64,000 nt of DNA from Alphaproteobacteria bacterium (GTDB taxonomy: Bacteria > Pseudomonadota > Alphaproteobacteria > CACIAM-22H2), in assembly GCA_016793165.1 (NCBI GenBank), contig JAEULA010000065.1:298403-362402 (forward strand), read 5' to 3'. Below are positions 8,770-16,621 of this stretch, piece after piece (within the stretch, counting starts at the first letter, position 1; each line of letters opens with the position of its first letter). The notes beneath the pieces are model-generated. The model searched no databases. It worked only from the letters and a program-made list of their open reading frames with translations, and was not told the DNA's origin. The position numbers were made by a program, and so were the translations under genes.

Positions 8770-9342
8770 TCACGCTCCGATTCCGCTCAGCGCCGCGAGC
8801 CCCAGCGCCGCGAAGACCGTCGCCGCCACGATGCGGATCGGCCGCAGCGGCAGGCGGCTCGCAAGCTTGCCGCCGGCCCAGACCACGGGTGCGTTCGCCA
8901 GCAGCATGCCGAAAGTCGTGCCGGCCACGACGGGCACCACGTGGTCGGGAAAGCGCGCGCCGAGCGCGATCGTCGCGATCTGGGTCTTGTCGCCGATCTC
9001 GACCAGGAAGAAGGCGATCAGCGTCGTGACGAAAGCGCCGCGACTTGTCGCCGCCGGCGCGTCGTCGTCGGAGAACTTGTCGGGGATCAGGGTCCAGCCC
9101 GCGACCGCGATGAAGGACACGCCGACGATCCAGCGGAACCACGGGCCCTCGAGGAGATGCGCAAGGAAGGCGCCGGCGGCGCCGGCGATGGCGTGATTGG
9201 CGATGGTCGCGGCGAGGATGCCGAGCACGATCGGCCAGGGCCGTCGGAACCGCGCGGCGAGCACGAGCGCGAGAAGCTGGGTCTTGTCGCCGATCTCGGC
9301 GAGCGCGACCACGCCGGTCGAGATCAGGAGGGATGACAGCAT
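8770..9342 (-). CDS. GDT1/TMEM165-family cation exporter (UPF0016)
   Basis: A 190-residue protein with six membrane segments arranged as two inverted halves. Each half carries the family motif E-x-G-D-K-T (AEIGDKTQ near residue 15 and VEIGDKTQ near residue 114). These motifs bind divalent cations; bacterial relatives such as MneA export Mn2+, and eukaryotic ones move Ca2+/Mn2+. No Mn riboswitch can fit in the 39-base gap upstream, so regulation would be shared with the crotonase and CoA-binding genes. Confidence 0.92.
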   Translation of the reverse strand: MLSSLLISTGVVALAEIGDKTQLLALVLAARFRRPWPIVLGILAATIANHAIAGAAGAFLAHLLEGPWFRWIVGVSFIAVAGWTLIPDKFSDDDAPAATSRGAFVTTLIAFFLVEIGDKTQIATIALGARFPDHVVPVVAGTTFGMLLANAPVVWAGGKLASRLPLRPIRIVAATVFAALGLAALSGIGA

Positions 9343-9381
9343 CGGGTTGCTGGAAGCGGAGGGGACGGGACGCCGTGACCG

Positions 9382-9867
9382 TCAGCGCGGCGCGCGGCGA
9401 CGCTTCGAGGAGATCACGCCCGAGTTTATGCCGCCCCAGGACAGCTCGCCGCTGAGCCGCCCGTACTCGATCTTGGGGCATCGGTTCATGACGACCTTGA
9501 TGCCGGCGGCCTCGGCGCGCGCGGCGGCGCCGTCGTTGCGGACCCCGAGCTGCATCCAGACGATCGGCGCCTTCAAGGCGATCGCCTCGTCCGTGATCGC
9601 GCCGGCCGCCTCCGAGTTGCGGAAGATGTCGACCATGTCGATCTTGACCGGCACGTCCTTGAGCGCGGCATAGACCGTCTCGCCCAGGATCTCCTGTCCC
9701 GCCGCCGCCGGATTGACGGGGATCACGCGGTAGCCCTTGTTCTGCAGGTACTTCATCGCAAAGAAGCTCGGGCGGTTCCAGTTCGGCGAAGCCCCCACCA
9801 TCGCGATCACGCGGGTGTCGCGCAGGATCGCGCGGATGTAGTCGTCGGAATAGGCGTCATGGTTCAT
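9382..9867 (-). CDS. CoA-binding protein, YccU-like
   Basis: A 161-residue Rossmann-fold protein of the CoA_binding_2 family. VIAMVGASPNWNRPSFF is the nucleotide-binding loop, followed by KGYRVIPVNP and the terminal catalytic-looking NRCPKIEYGR. The family binds CoA or acyl-CoA; the cellular role is not defined. The ATG at 9867 overlaps the crotonase stop as ATGA, so translation is coupled to a protein that also handles acyl-CoA. Confidence 0.88.
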   Translation of the reverse strand: MNHDAYSDDYIRAILRDTRVIAMVGASPNWNRPSFFAMKYLQNKGYRVIPVNPAAAGQEILGETVYAALKDVPVKIDMVDIFRNSEAAGAITDEAIALKAPIVWMQLGVRNDGAAARAEAAGIKVVMNRCPKIEYGRLSGELSWGGINSGVISSKRRRAPR

Positions 9868-10670
9868 CGGCCGCACCAGACGGGCTGGGTCTTGCCGATG
9901 AAGGCATCGATGCCGATGGCGGCGTCCTGCGCCAGCATGTTCGTGGTCATGACCTCGCTCGCATACGCATAGGCGGCGGCGAGATCGAGCTCTGCCTGCC
10001 GGTAGAAGGCCGACTTGCCGATCGCCAGGGTCAGGGGCGACTTGCCGGCGACCGTCGCGGCGAGCCGCGCGGTCGCGGCCAGGAGCTCGTCGTCGGGCAC
10101 CACGTGGCTCACGAGCCCGAACTGCTCGGCACCCGCGGCGTCGAGCAGCTCGCCGGTGAGCAGCATTCGCATCGCCCGCTTGCGCGGGACCGCACGCGAC
10201 AGGGCGACCATCGGCGTCGAGCAGAACAGCCCGATGTTCACCCCGGGAGTACCGAAGCGGGCGCTCGATGCGGCGACCGCAAGGTCGCAGCTCGCCACGA
10301 GCTGGCAGCCGGCTGCCGTGGCGACGCCGTGCACCCTCGCGATGACCGGCTTGGGCAGCGCCACGATCGACATCATCAGCCGCGAGCATTGCTCGAACAC
10401 GGCCTTGAATTCGTCGCGCGTCGACTTGGCGCGCAACTCGCGAAGATCGTGGCCGGCGCAGAAGCCCTTGCCCGCACCGGCGATGACGACGACACGGACC
10501 GCCGGGTCGGCGGCGACGGCGTCGATCGCCGCCTGCAACTCGGCCATCAGCCCGGTCGACAACGCGTTGTACGCCTGGGGTCGATTGAGCTGCAGGACGG
10601 CGACGCCCGCGGCATCCTCGCGCAGGATCGCCGGCGCCTCGGCGACAGGAGCGGCGCGCAGGGTCATCAT
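9864..10670 (-). CDS. Crotonase-family protein, ECHDC3-like
   Basis: A 268-residue crotonase-fold protein. CAGHDLRE and GVATAAGCQLVASCDLAV form the two oxyanion-hole segments. However, the two glutamates used by true enoyl-CoA hydratases are absent: the first aligns with Gln in GCQLVASCD and the second with Gly in TPGVNIG. The sequence resembles the ECHDC3 branch, whose reaction is not established, so hydratase activity should not be assumed. A strong ribosome site (AGGAGG) precedes the tandem ATG codons at 10670. First gene of a minus-strand run to metY. Confidence 0.88.
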   Translation of the reverse strand: MMTLRAAPVAEAPAILREDAAGVAVLQLNRPQAYNALSTGLMAELQAAIDAVAADPAVRVVVIAGAGKGFCAGHDLRELRAKSTRDEFKAVFEQCSRLMMSIVALPKPVIARVHGVATAAGCQLVASCDLAVAASSARFGTPGVNIGLFCSTPMVALSRAVPRKRAMRMLLTGELLDAAGAEQFGLVSHVVPDDELLAATARLAATVAGKSPLTLAIGKSAFYRQAELDLAAAYAYASEVMTTNMLAQDAAIGIDAFIGKTQPVWCGR

Positions 10671-10747
10671 CGGCCTCCTGGACGAGCGGCGGGGTTCACG
10701 GGTATTTGCCGCGCTGGTCGATGCGAATTCAAGCCGAAAGGGTCCCG

Positions 10748-11176
10748 ATGCGTGCGACGCCCCGCCTCACGCGCGAAGCCTTCGATGCGCTCGTCGCTGC
10801 CGAGCTGCCGATCGCGAACCAGCTCGGCTTCCGGGTCGAGAGCCTCGCGCCCGGCCATGTCGTGACGCGGGCGGTGTACCAGGACGGCTTCCTGCGTCCC
10901 GGCGGCACGATCGCCGGGCCGGTGCTCATGGCGCTGTCCGACTACACGATGTACGCGGTGACTCTCTCGATGATCGGCCCGGTGGCGCTGGCCGTGACCA
11001 CGAACCTCAATATCAACTTCCTGCGCAAGCCGGCGCCGCGCGACCTCTTTGCGGAAGGACGCATCCTGAAGCTCGGCAAGAGGCTGGCGGTCTCCGAGGT
11101 GACGTTGCGCTCCGAGGGGGAGGCCGAGCCGGTCGCGCATGTCACGGGCACCTACTCGATCCCGCCGCGCGAGTGA
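10748..11176 (+). CDS. PaaI-type thioesterase, hotdog fold
   Basis: A 142-residue single hotdog domain. The central helix segment RPGGTIAGPVLMALSDYTMY matches the PaaI/4HBT2 pattern, where a Gly-rich turn and an acidic residue (here Asp in LSDYT) form the CoA thioester site. The strand NLNINFLRKPAPRDL follows. It hydrolyses an acyl-CoA of unknown identity. The start at 10748 has GAAAGGG ahead of it; an in-frame upstream ATG at 10706 looks less likely. Divergent from the crotonase gene. Confidence 0.88.
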   Translation: MRATPRLTREAFDALVAAELPIANQLGFRVESLAPGHVVTRAVYQDGFLRPGGTIAGPVLMALSDYTMYAVTLSMIGPVALAVTTNLNINFLRKPAPRDLFAEGRILKLGKRLAVSEVTLRSEGEAEPVAHVTGTYSIPPRE

Positions 11177-11250
11177 GCCGTGCCGCCGGGGGCGCGCGGT
11201 ACCATATTACCCCATTCTCTAATTCCTTGATCAAGCGATGTTCTTTGCCG

Positions 11251-11279
11251 TTGACGCTGTGGGGTTCGATTCAGATACT
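11251..11279 (+). promoter_or_regulatory. Sigma-70-type promoter of rplM-rpsI
   Basis: TTGACG (11251-11256), a 17-base spacer and GATACT (11274-11279) give a near-consensus promoter 65 bases before the rplM start. It is the best promoter match I see in the window and suits a highly expressed ribosomal operon. Confidence 0.65.
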
Positions 11280-11344
11280 CCGCCCCCTCGCGCACCGGAA
11301 CCCCTCTTGGCGCGCGTCTGCATGAACCCAGGGCCGCGATCGAA

Positions 11345-11818
11345 ATGAAAACCTATTCGATGACAACCGCCGCGGCGGCGAAGGACAAGAAGTGGATCCT
11401 CATCGACGCCGACGGCGTCGTGCTGGGCCGCTTGGCGTCCATCGTCGCCCTGCGCCTCAAGGGCAAGCACAAGCCCGGCTTCACCCCGCATGTCGATTGC
11501 GGCGACAACGTCGTCATCATCAACGCCGAGAAGGTCCGCCTCACCGGCCGCAAGGATACCGACAAGGTGTTCCACTACCACACCGGCTTCCCGGGCGGCG
11601 TGAAGGAGCGGACGCCGAGGCAGACGCTGGCGGGCAAGCGGCCTCAGAACCTGGTCATCCGCGCCGTCGAGCGCATGATGAAGAAGGACAGCCCGCTGGC
11701 GCGTCGCCAGATGGGCAATCTCAAGGTCTATGCGGGCGCCAGCCATCCGCATGCGGCCCAGAACCCGCAGACGCTCGACGTCGCGGCGATGAACCCGAAG
11801 AACAAGCGGAGCGTGTGA
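11345..11818 (+). CDS. rplM: 50S ribosomal protein L13
   Basis: A 157-residue protein with the L13 signature: WILIDADGVVLGRLAS at the N-terminus, then VIINAEKVRLTGRK, and the late segment AVERMMKKDSPLARRQMGNLKVY. L13 is an early assembly protein of the large subunit. Length is typical of alphaproteobacteria. It is followed after 5 bases by rpsI, the universal partner gene. A strong promoter precedes the pair. Confidence 0.98.
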   Translation: MKTYSMTTAAAAKDKKWILIDADGVVLGRLASIVALRLKGKHKPGFTPHVDCGDNVVIINAEKVRLTGRKDTDKVFHYHTGFPGGVKERTPRQTLAGKRPQNLVIRAVERMMKKDSPLARRQMGNLKVYAGASHPHAAQNPQTLDVAAMNPKNKRSV

Positions 11819-11823
11819 GTCCC

Positions 11824-12345
11824 ATGGCCGACAAGCAGACTGGCACGACGCTGACCCGGACCCGCAGCCTCGCCGACCTGGCGATGGCGAACGCCGCCGT
11901 CGCGGCGGCGCAGGGTGCCGCCGGCGAACAGGCGCTCCCCGAGCCGCAGCGCGACTCGATGGGCCGGTCCTACGCGACCGGCAAGCGCAAGAACGCCGTC
12001 GCCCGCGTCTGGGTGAAGGCGGGCAAGGGCAAGATCACGGTGAACGGTCGCGACGCGCAGACCTATTTCGCGCGCCCGGTGCTGCGGATGATCATCCAGC
12101 AGCCGTTCCTGGTGACCGATCGCATGAACCAGTTCGACGTGGTGTGCACCGTCGTGGGCGGCGGGCTCTCGGGCCAGGCCGGCGCCGTGCGCCACGGGAT
12201 CTCCAAGGCGATGACCCTGTACGAGCCGGCGCTGCGCAAGCTGCTCAAGCAGGTCGGCTTCCTGACCCGCGACCCGCGCGTCGTCGAGCGCAAGAAGTAC
12301 GGCCGCGCGAAGGCGCGACGCAGCTTCCAGTTCTCGAAGCGCTGA
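11824..12345 (+). CDS. rpsI: 30S ribosomal protein S9
   Basis: A 173-residue protein whose last about 130 residues are standard S9: YATGKRKNAVARVW, then GKITVNGRD, GGGLSGQAGAVRHGI and the basic tail RAKARRSFQFSKR that reaches the P-site tRNA. The first about 45 residues (Ala-rich, with QALPEPQRD) are an extension absent from the enterobacterial protein; N-terminal extensions are usual in alphaproteobacterial S9. A strong terminator follows. Confidence 0.98.
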   Translation: MADKQTGTTLTRTRSLADLAMANAAVAAAQGAAGEQALPEPQRDSMGRSYATGKRKNAVARVWVKAGKGKITVNGRDAQTYFARPVLRMIIQQPFLVTDRMNQFDVVCTVVGGGLSGQAGAVRHGISKAMTLYEPALRKLLKQVGFLTRDPRVVERKKYGRAKARRSFQFSKR

Positions 12346-12391
12346 CGCGGACCGCGCGCGTCAGCCCCGGCGAGGGGCATGTCTCAAGACC

Positions 12392-12428
12392 AAGGGGCGC
12401 CCCTCACCGGGCGCCCCTTCGGCTTTTT
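12392..12428 (+). terminator. Rho-independent terminator after rplM-rpsI
   Basis: An 11-base-pair perfect stem (12392-12402 with 12409-12419, AAGGGGCGCCC), a 6-base loop and then CGGCTTTTT. It lies 46 bases after the rpsI stop. Confidence 0.92.
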
Positions 12429-12492
12429 GGCCCTTCAACGCTCCGGCGACGCCGGTATTCAGCTACGGTTCCCGAGACAGGAGACTCGACCG

Positions 12493-13431
12493 ATGACCAA
12501 GTCAGCCCCCAGCGTCTTCATCGATGGCGAAGCCGGCACCACCGGTCTCCAGATCCGCCAGCGCCTCGCTGCCCACGAGGCCATCATCGTCAAGAGCATC
12601 GCGCCCGAGCAGCGCAAGGATCCGGCGGCGCGGCGCGAGATGATGGCGAGCGTCGATGCGGTCGTGCTGTGCCTGCCCGACGACGCTGCGCGCGAGTCCG
12701 TGGCGCTGGCCGACTCGCTCGGCAACCGCGCCCCGCGGATGCTCGACGCCAGCACCGCCCATCGCGTCGCCGAGGGCTGGGTCTACGGCTTTGCGGAGCT
12801 TGCCGACGGTCAGGCGGCGGCGATCCGCAATGCCGGGCGCGTCACCAATCCCGGCTGCTATCCGACCGGCGCCATCGCGCTGATCCGGCCGCTCGTCGAT
12901 GCCGGCATCGTTCCGGCGGACTACCCGATCGCGGTCAATGCGGTGAGCGGCTATTCCGGCGGCGGCAAGTCGATGATCGAGGCCTACGAGAGCCGGACCG
13001 CGCCGGCCTTCGAGCTCTACGGCCTCGGGTTCGAGCACAAGCACGTACCGGAACTGCAGCTCTATTCGCGGCTGACGCGTCGGCCGATCTTCGTGCCATC
13101 GGTGAGCGCCTATCGGCAGGGCATGCTTGTCAGCGTGCCGCTCCATCTCGACACGCTGCCGGGCCGGCCCAAGGCCAAGGACATCGAGGCCGCTCTGGCG
13201 CAGCGCTATCGCGACAGCCGATACGTCGGGGTCGTGGCGGTCGACACCGGGGTGAAGGGGTTCGACCGCATCGAGCCCGAGGCGCTCAACGATACGAACA
13301 TGATGGAGCTGCGCGTCTTCCGCAGCGACAAGCACGGCCAGGTCGTGCTGGTCGCGCGTCTCGACAACCTCGGCAAGGGCGCGTCGGGCGCCGCCGTGCA
13401 GAATCTCGAGCTGATGTTCGGCCTCGCCTGA
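12493..13431 (+). CDS. argC: N-acetyl-gamma-glutamyl-phosphate reductase
   Basis: A 312-residue NADPH-dependent dehydrogenase for the third step of arginine synthesis, reducing N-acetylglutamyl phosphate to the semialdehyde. The nucleotide-binding start is FIDGEAGTTGLQI, the catalytic cysteine is Cys122 in NPGCYPTG, and VSGYSGGGKSM follows. The length places it in the shorter type 2 ArgC group. CAGGAGA precedes the ATG at 12493. The stop overlaps the start of the carbonic anhydrase gene by one base (TGATG). Confidence 0.96.
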   Translation: MTKSAPSVFIDGEAGTTGLQIRQRLAAHEAIIVKSIAPEQRKDPAARREMMASVDAVVLCLPDDAARESVALADSLGNRAPRMLDASTAHRVAEGWVYGFAELADGQAAAIRNAGRVTNPGCYPTGAIALIRPLVDAGIVPADYPIAVNAVSGYSGGGKSMIEAYESRTAPAFELYGLGFEHKHVPELQLYSRLTRRPIFVPSVSAYRQGMLVSVPLHLDTLPGRPKAKDIEAALAQRYRDSRYVGVVAVDTGVKGFDRIEPEALNDTNMMELRVFRSDKHGQVVLVARLDNLGKGASGAAVQNLELMFGLA

Positions 13432-13955
13432 TGGCGCTGATCGTTCCCTGGCGCGGCATCGTTCCCACCATCGATCCCGACGCTTGGATCGCGCCGACCG
13501 CCACTGTGATCGGCGACGTGCATCTCGGTGCGGGCTCCAGCCTCTGGTTCGGGACGATCGTGCGCGGCGACGTGCACTTCATCCGCATCGGCCGTGGCAC
13601 CAACATCCAGGACGGCAGCGTCGTCCATGTCACGACCAACCGGTTCCCGACCCAGATCGGCGACGACGTGCTGATCGGCCACATGTCGATGATCCATGGC
13701 TGCACGATCGAGAGCGGGGCCTTCGTCGGCATGAAGGCGTGCGTGATGGACGGCGCCGTGATCGAGAGCGGTGCGATGGTCGCCGCCGGCGCGCTGGTCA
13801 CGCCGGGCAGGCGGGTGAAGTCGGGCGAGCTCTGGGGCGGCTCGCCCGCCAAGCTCCTGCGCCCGATGACCGAGGCCGAGCGCGAGCACGTCGCCAACGC
13901 GCCCAAGCGCTACGCGCGGATCGCCGCCGAGTACAAGTCGGCCGGCGTGACCTGA
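13431..13955 (+). CDS. Gamma-type carbonic anhydrase-like protein
   Basis: A 174-residue left-handed beta-helix protein with hexapeptide repeats. The segment GTNIQDGSVVHVTTNRFPTQIGDDVLIGH (key parts NIQDGSVVHV and DDVLIGH) carries metal-binding His positions of the gamma carbonic anhydrase family; a further His lies in SMIHGC. Such proteins (YrdA/PaaY/CaiE types) bind Zn or Fe; some have carbonic anhydrase activity, others act in thioester metabolism. Translationally coupled to argC by TGATG, an association I cannot explain functionally. Confidence 0.9.
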   Translation: MALIVPWRGIVPTIDPDAWIAPTATVIGDVHLGAGSSLWFGTIVRGDVHFIRIGRGTNIQDGSVVHVTTNRFPTQIGDDVLIGHMSMIHGCTIESGAFVGMKACVMDGAVIESGAMVAAGALVTPGRRVKSGELWGGSPAKLLRPMTEAEREHVANAPKRYARIAAEYKSAGVT

Positions 13956-13973
13956 GGGCGGAGGTCGCGACCG

Positions 13974-14285
13974 TCAGTCGGCCGGTTGCAGGATCTGCAG
14001 CCTGGTCGCGACGACATAGTCCTTCACGCGGGGGCGGTAAGCCTGCATGTGCGGCGCCACCGAGTGCGCCTTGAGCGCCGGCAGGTCGCGCCATTTCTCG
14101 ACCACCACGACCACGTCCGGTCCGTTGCGCAGCTGCGCCGCGATGTCGGTGTCGGCGTCGATCGCCGGCGCGTACTCGATGCAGCCGTCCTCCGCGCGAA
14201 CGGGTGCGATGAGCTTGGCGAACTCCGCGAGGAACGCGTCGCGGGTGCCCGGCCGCAGCTCGATGGTGGCGATGACGTGGATCAT
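13974..14285 (-). CDS. ABM-domain monooxygenase-like protein
   Basis: A 103-residue dimeric alpha+beta barrel protein of the antibiotic biosynthesis monooxygenase (YgiN-like) family. The start VIATIELRPGTRDAFLAEF, then EDGCIEY and VVVVEKWRDLPALKAHSVAPHM, are the normal motif order. YgiN relatives act on quinols, others on small aromatic or heme-derived molecules. The ATG overlaps the stop of the upstream PLP enzyme as ATGA. Confidence 0.88.
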   Translation of the reverse strand: MIHVIATIELRPGTRDAFLAEFAKLIAPVRAEDGCIEYAPAIDADTDIAAQLRNGPDVVVVVEKWRDLPALKAHSVAPHMQAYRPRVKDYVVATRLQILQPAD

Positions 14286-15514
14286 GAGGTCTCCCGGTTG
14301 GATGTCGGTGGCCCACGCCGCGGCACGAGCCGGTCGAGGTCGGCGGCATCGAGGCTGCCCGGCATGGCGATCGGCTCGCCCCGCGGCAGCGCGCTCGGCT
14401 CGCGCAGGCCCGAGCCGGTGATCAGCGCGACGACGCGCTCGCCGGGCGCGATCACGCCCCGCGCAAGAAGCGTGTCGATCCCGGCGGGCGCGGCCGCGCT
14501 GCTCGGCTCGGCGAGGATCCCTTCCTCGGCGGCGAGCCGCGAATGCCAGGCGCGGATCGCCGCCTCGTCGACGGAGATCGCGCAGCCGCCGCTGTCGCGC
14601 AATGCGCGCAGCGCGCCCGTCGCGTCGGGCGGCACCCCGTGCTTCAGGTTCCGGGCGATGGTCTCGAGGCGCTCGTCCGCGGCGATCGATGCGAGCTCGT
14701 CCATCGTCCGCAACCCGCGCGCCATCGCGAGCTCCAGCGCGTTGAAGGTGCGCGTCTGAACGCCGACCATGCGCGGCAGGCGCTGGATGCGGCCCAGACG
14801 GTGAAGGTCCTCGAAGCCGCGCCAGATGCCGGCGAGAGTTCCGCCGCCGCCGACCGGCACCACCATCCAGTCGGGTGCGGCGTCGAGCTGGGCGACGATC
14901 TCGTAGGCGATCGTCTTCGGCCCTTCGGCCTGGTAGGGGCTGAGGGCCGCGATCGTGCTGGCCTGGAACCAGCTGTCGTCGAGGCTCCGCAGCAGCGTCT
15001 CGATCGCCTCGAATGTGGCGTCGACGGCGACGACCGTCGCGCCGAAGGCGAGCATCGGAGTCAGCCGCTCCGCAGGCGTGCCGCGCGGCATCAGGATCAG
15101 GCAGGGCAGCCTGGCCTTCGCGCTGTAGGCGGCGCAGGCGAGTCCGACGCTCCCGGTCGAGGCGACGGCGATGCGGGCTGCCCCGATGGAACGGGCGTGG
15201 GTCATCGCGACCGAGATCGCCCGATCCTTCTGCGAGCCGGTCGGATTGGCGCCCTCGTTCTTCCAGAAGACGCGGGCGCCGCGCATTCCTGCCGCCGCGA
15301 CCAGCGGCGTGCCGCCTTCGCCGAGCGTGACCGGCTCGACGTCGGGCGGGATCGGCAGGAGTTCGGCATGGTCCCACATCCGGGACGCGCCCGCGGGCCA
15401 GCATCGCGGACGTTCATAGGTGAAGCCGAGCGTGCCGCCGCAGGCCGCGCAGCGCGAACGATGGCGCTCGGTCGTCGTGGCGTCGCATCGCGTGCAGCGA
15501 ATCCCGAAATGCAT
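14282..15514 (-). CDS. Threonine synthase-like PLP enzyme with zinc ribbon
   Basis: A 410-residue fold-type II PLP enzyme. Residues 7-24 form a rubredoxin-like CXXC (CTRC) and CXXC (CAAC) pair, a likely zinc ribbon. The catalytic lysine is in ANPTGSQKDRA and the phosphate-binding glycine loop is VPVGGGGTLAG. This layout fits the short archaeal/type 2 threonine synthases and their diaminopropionate or cysteate-synthase relatives. Since hom and asd lie nearby, threonine synthase is the best guess, but a different pyridoxal reaction is possible. Coupled to an ABM-domain gene. Confidence 0.85.
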   Translation of the reverse strand: MHFGIRCTRCDATTTERHRSRCAACGGTLGFTYERPRCWPAGASRMWDHAELLPIPPDVEPVTLGEGGTPLVAAAGMRGARVFWKNEGANPTGSQKDRAISVAMTHARSIGAARIAVASTGSVGLACAAYSAKARLPCLILMPRGTPAERLTPMLAFGATVVAVDATFEAIETLLRSLDDSWFQASTIAALSPYQAEGPKTIAYEIVAQLDAAPDWMVVPVGGGGTLAGIWRGFEDLHRLGRIQRLPRMVGVQTRTFNALELAMARGLRTMDELASIAADERLETIARNLKHGVPPDATGALRALRDSGGCAISVDEAAIRAWHSRLAAEEGILAEPSSAAAPAGIDTLLARGVIAPGERVVALITGSGLREPSALPRGEPIAMPGSLDAADLDRLVPRRGPPTSNRETS

Positions 15515-15551
15515 GGCGGCCCCCTCGTGGCGATCTTAGCGCGGACGCCCG

Positions 15552-16487
15552 TCAGAGCCAGGACGGCGTCCAGGTCCCGCAGAGGCGCGCGAGCGTCGCG
15601 CCGGTGCCGAGCTTGAAGCGCGCGAGACCGGCCGAGCGCGAGGTGTCGAGCAGCCCGAGATCGCAGTCGTGCGCGCCGGACTCCTGCAGCGCAAGCGCGC
15701 CGCGCCACAGCACGAGCGTGCCGGCATGGACCGCGCGTCCCTCCGCCTCGGTGGCGGCGATCAGATAGGTGGCCGTCGGTCCGTGGCGCAGGAAGGCCGC
15801 CGCGGCGACCGGCGACTTGCCGCGTTGCGCGATCACGACGAAGACGTCGCGGCGCGCGCTCGAGGCCAGGAGGTCGAGGACGAAGCCCGCCGGAAGTCCC
15901 TTGAAGCCCTTGGCGCGCATCAGGCGCTCATGGGCATTGAGCAGCCAGTCGAGCGCCGCTCCGCCGCGCGTCACGTCGACCGCGAGGCGGGCCGCCTCGG
16001 CGCGCACGAGGCGGTTCCGCCATTTCTGGTCGAGGCGCGCGCGCAATGCGCGCGCGTCGCCGCCGAGCGCGAGACGCGCGACGGCCGCGGAGGTCATGAC
16101 CTCGCGGCAGCCGCTCGTCGTCAGGGCCGCGCGGGCGTCGGCGGTGTCGTCGAAGTCGGGCGAGACGACCAGCAGCTGCGGCCAGGGCCCCGAGACGGCG
16201 GCCAGCGCCGCGCGCAGCTCTTCGGGCGCGGGGGCGGGGCGGCCGTCGAAGGCGAAGGGACCGCGCAGGGCGGTGGTGACCAGAGGCAGTCCCACCACGC
16301 GCCGGGTGGCGGCCTGGATGCCGAGCGTGAAACGACCGTCGCTCTCCACGAGGATCGAGCGGACGGACCGGCCGCGCTTGCGCAGCGCCGTCCCGTACGC
16401 GGCCGATTGCTGGAGCGGGACGAAGCGGGCGGCGGCGAGCGCGTGGCTCCAGACCTCGGGGTCGACGTCGAGCGCCCGGACGGCCAT
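15552..16487 (-). CDS. FemAB/GNAT-like acyltransferase
   Basis: A 311-residue protein that reads as a GNAT-type domain of the FemAB-like kind. Visible parts are FVPLQQSAAYGTALRKRGR near residue 22, RARLDQKWRNRLVRAEAA in the middle, and VAAAAFLRHGPTATYLIAAT as the acceptor-domain strands. Members transfer aminoacyl or acyl groups from tRNA or CoA in envelope or lipid chemistry. Its start overlaps the stop of a tiny membrane protein by one base (TGATG). Acceptor unknown. Confidence 0.75.
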   Translation of the reverse strand: MAVRALDVDPEVWSHALAAARFVPLQQSAAYGTALRKRGRSVRSILVESDGRFTLGIQAATRRVVGLPLVTTALRGPFAFDGRPAPAPEELRAALAAVSGPWPQLLVVSPDFDDTADARAALTTSGCREVMTSAAVARLALGGDARALRARLDQKWRNRLVRAEAARLAVDVTRGGAALDWLLNAHERLMRAKGFKGLPAGFVLDLLASSARRDVFVVIAQRGKSPVAAAAFLRHGPTATYLIAATEAEGRAVHAGTLVLWRGALALQESGAHDCDLGLLDTSRSAGLARFKLGTGATLARLCGTWTPSWL

Positions 16488-16621
16488 CAGCGCAGGGCCA
16501 GCAGCAGCAGATCGATCGCCGCGCCCAGGGCGACCAGAGGCGCGCCATAGCGCAACCCGAAGACGATCCCCGCCCAGCGCGTCGGGCGCGGGGCGGGGAT
16601 CTCGTGGCCCTTGATCTTCAA
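16487..16621 (-). CDS. Small membrane protein coupled to asd (44 aa)
   Basis: An open frame of 45 codons between asd and the FemAB-like gene. It starts with TTG at 16621, which overlaps the asd stop as TTGA, and stops at 16489-16487, overlapping the next ATG as TGATG. The product has a basic, Pro-rich start (KIKGHEIPAPRPTRW) and one hydrophobic segment (FGLRYGAPLVALGAAIDLLL), hence one inner-membrane helix. Coupling on both sides and the clean hydrophobic profile support a real gene; I do not know its function. Confidence 0.62.
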   Translation of the reverse strand: MKIKGHEIPAPRPTRWAGIVFGLRYGAPLVALGAAIDLLLLALR

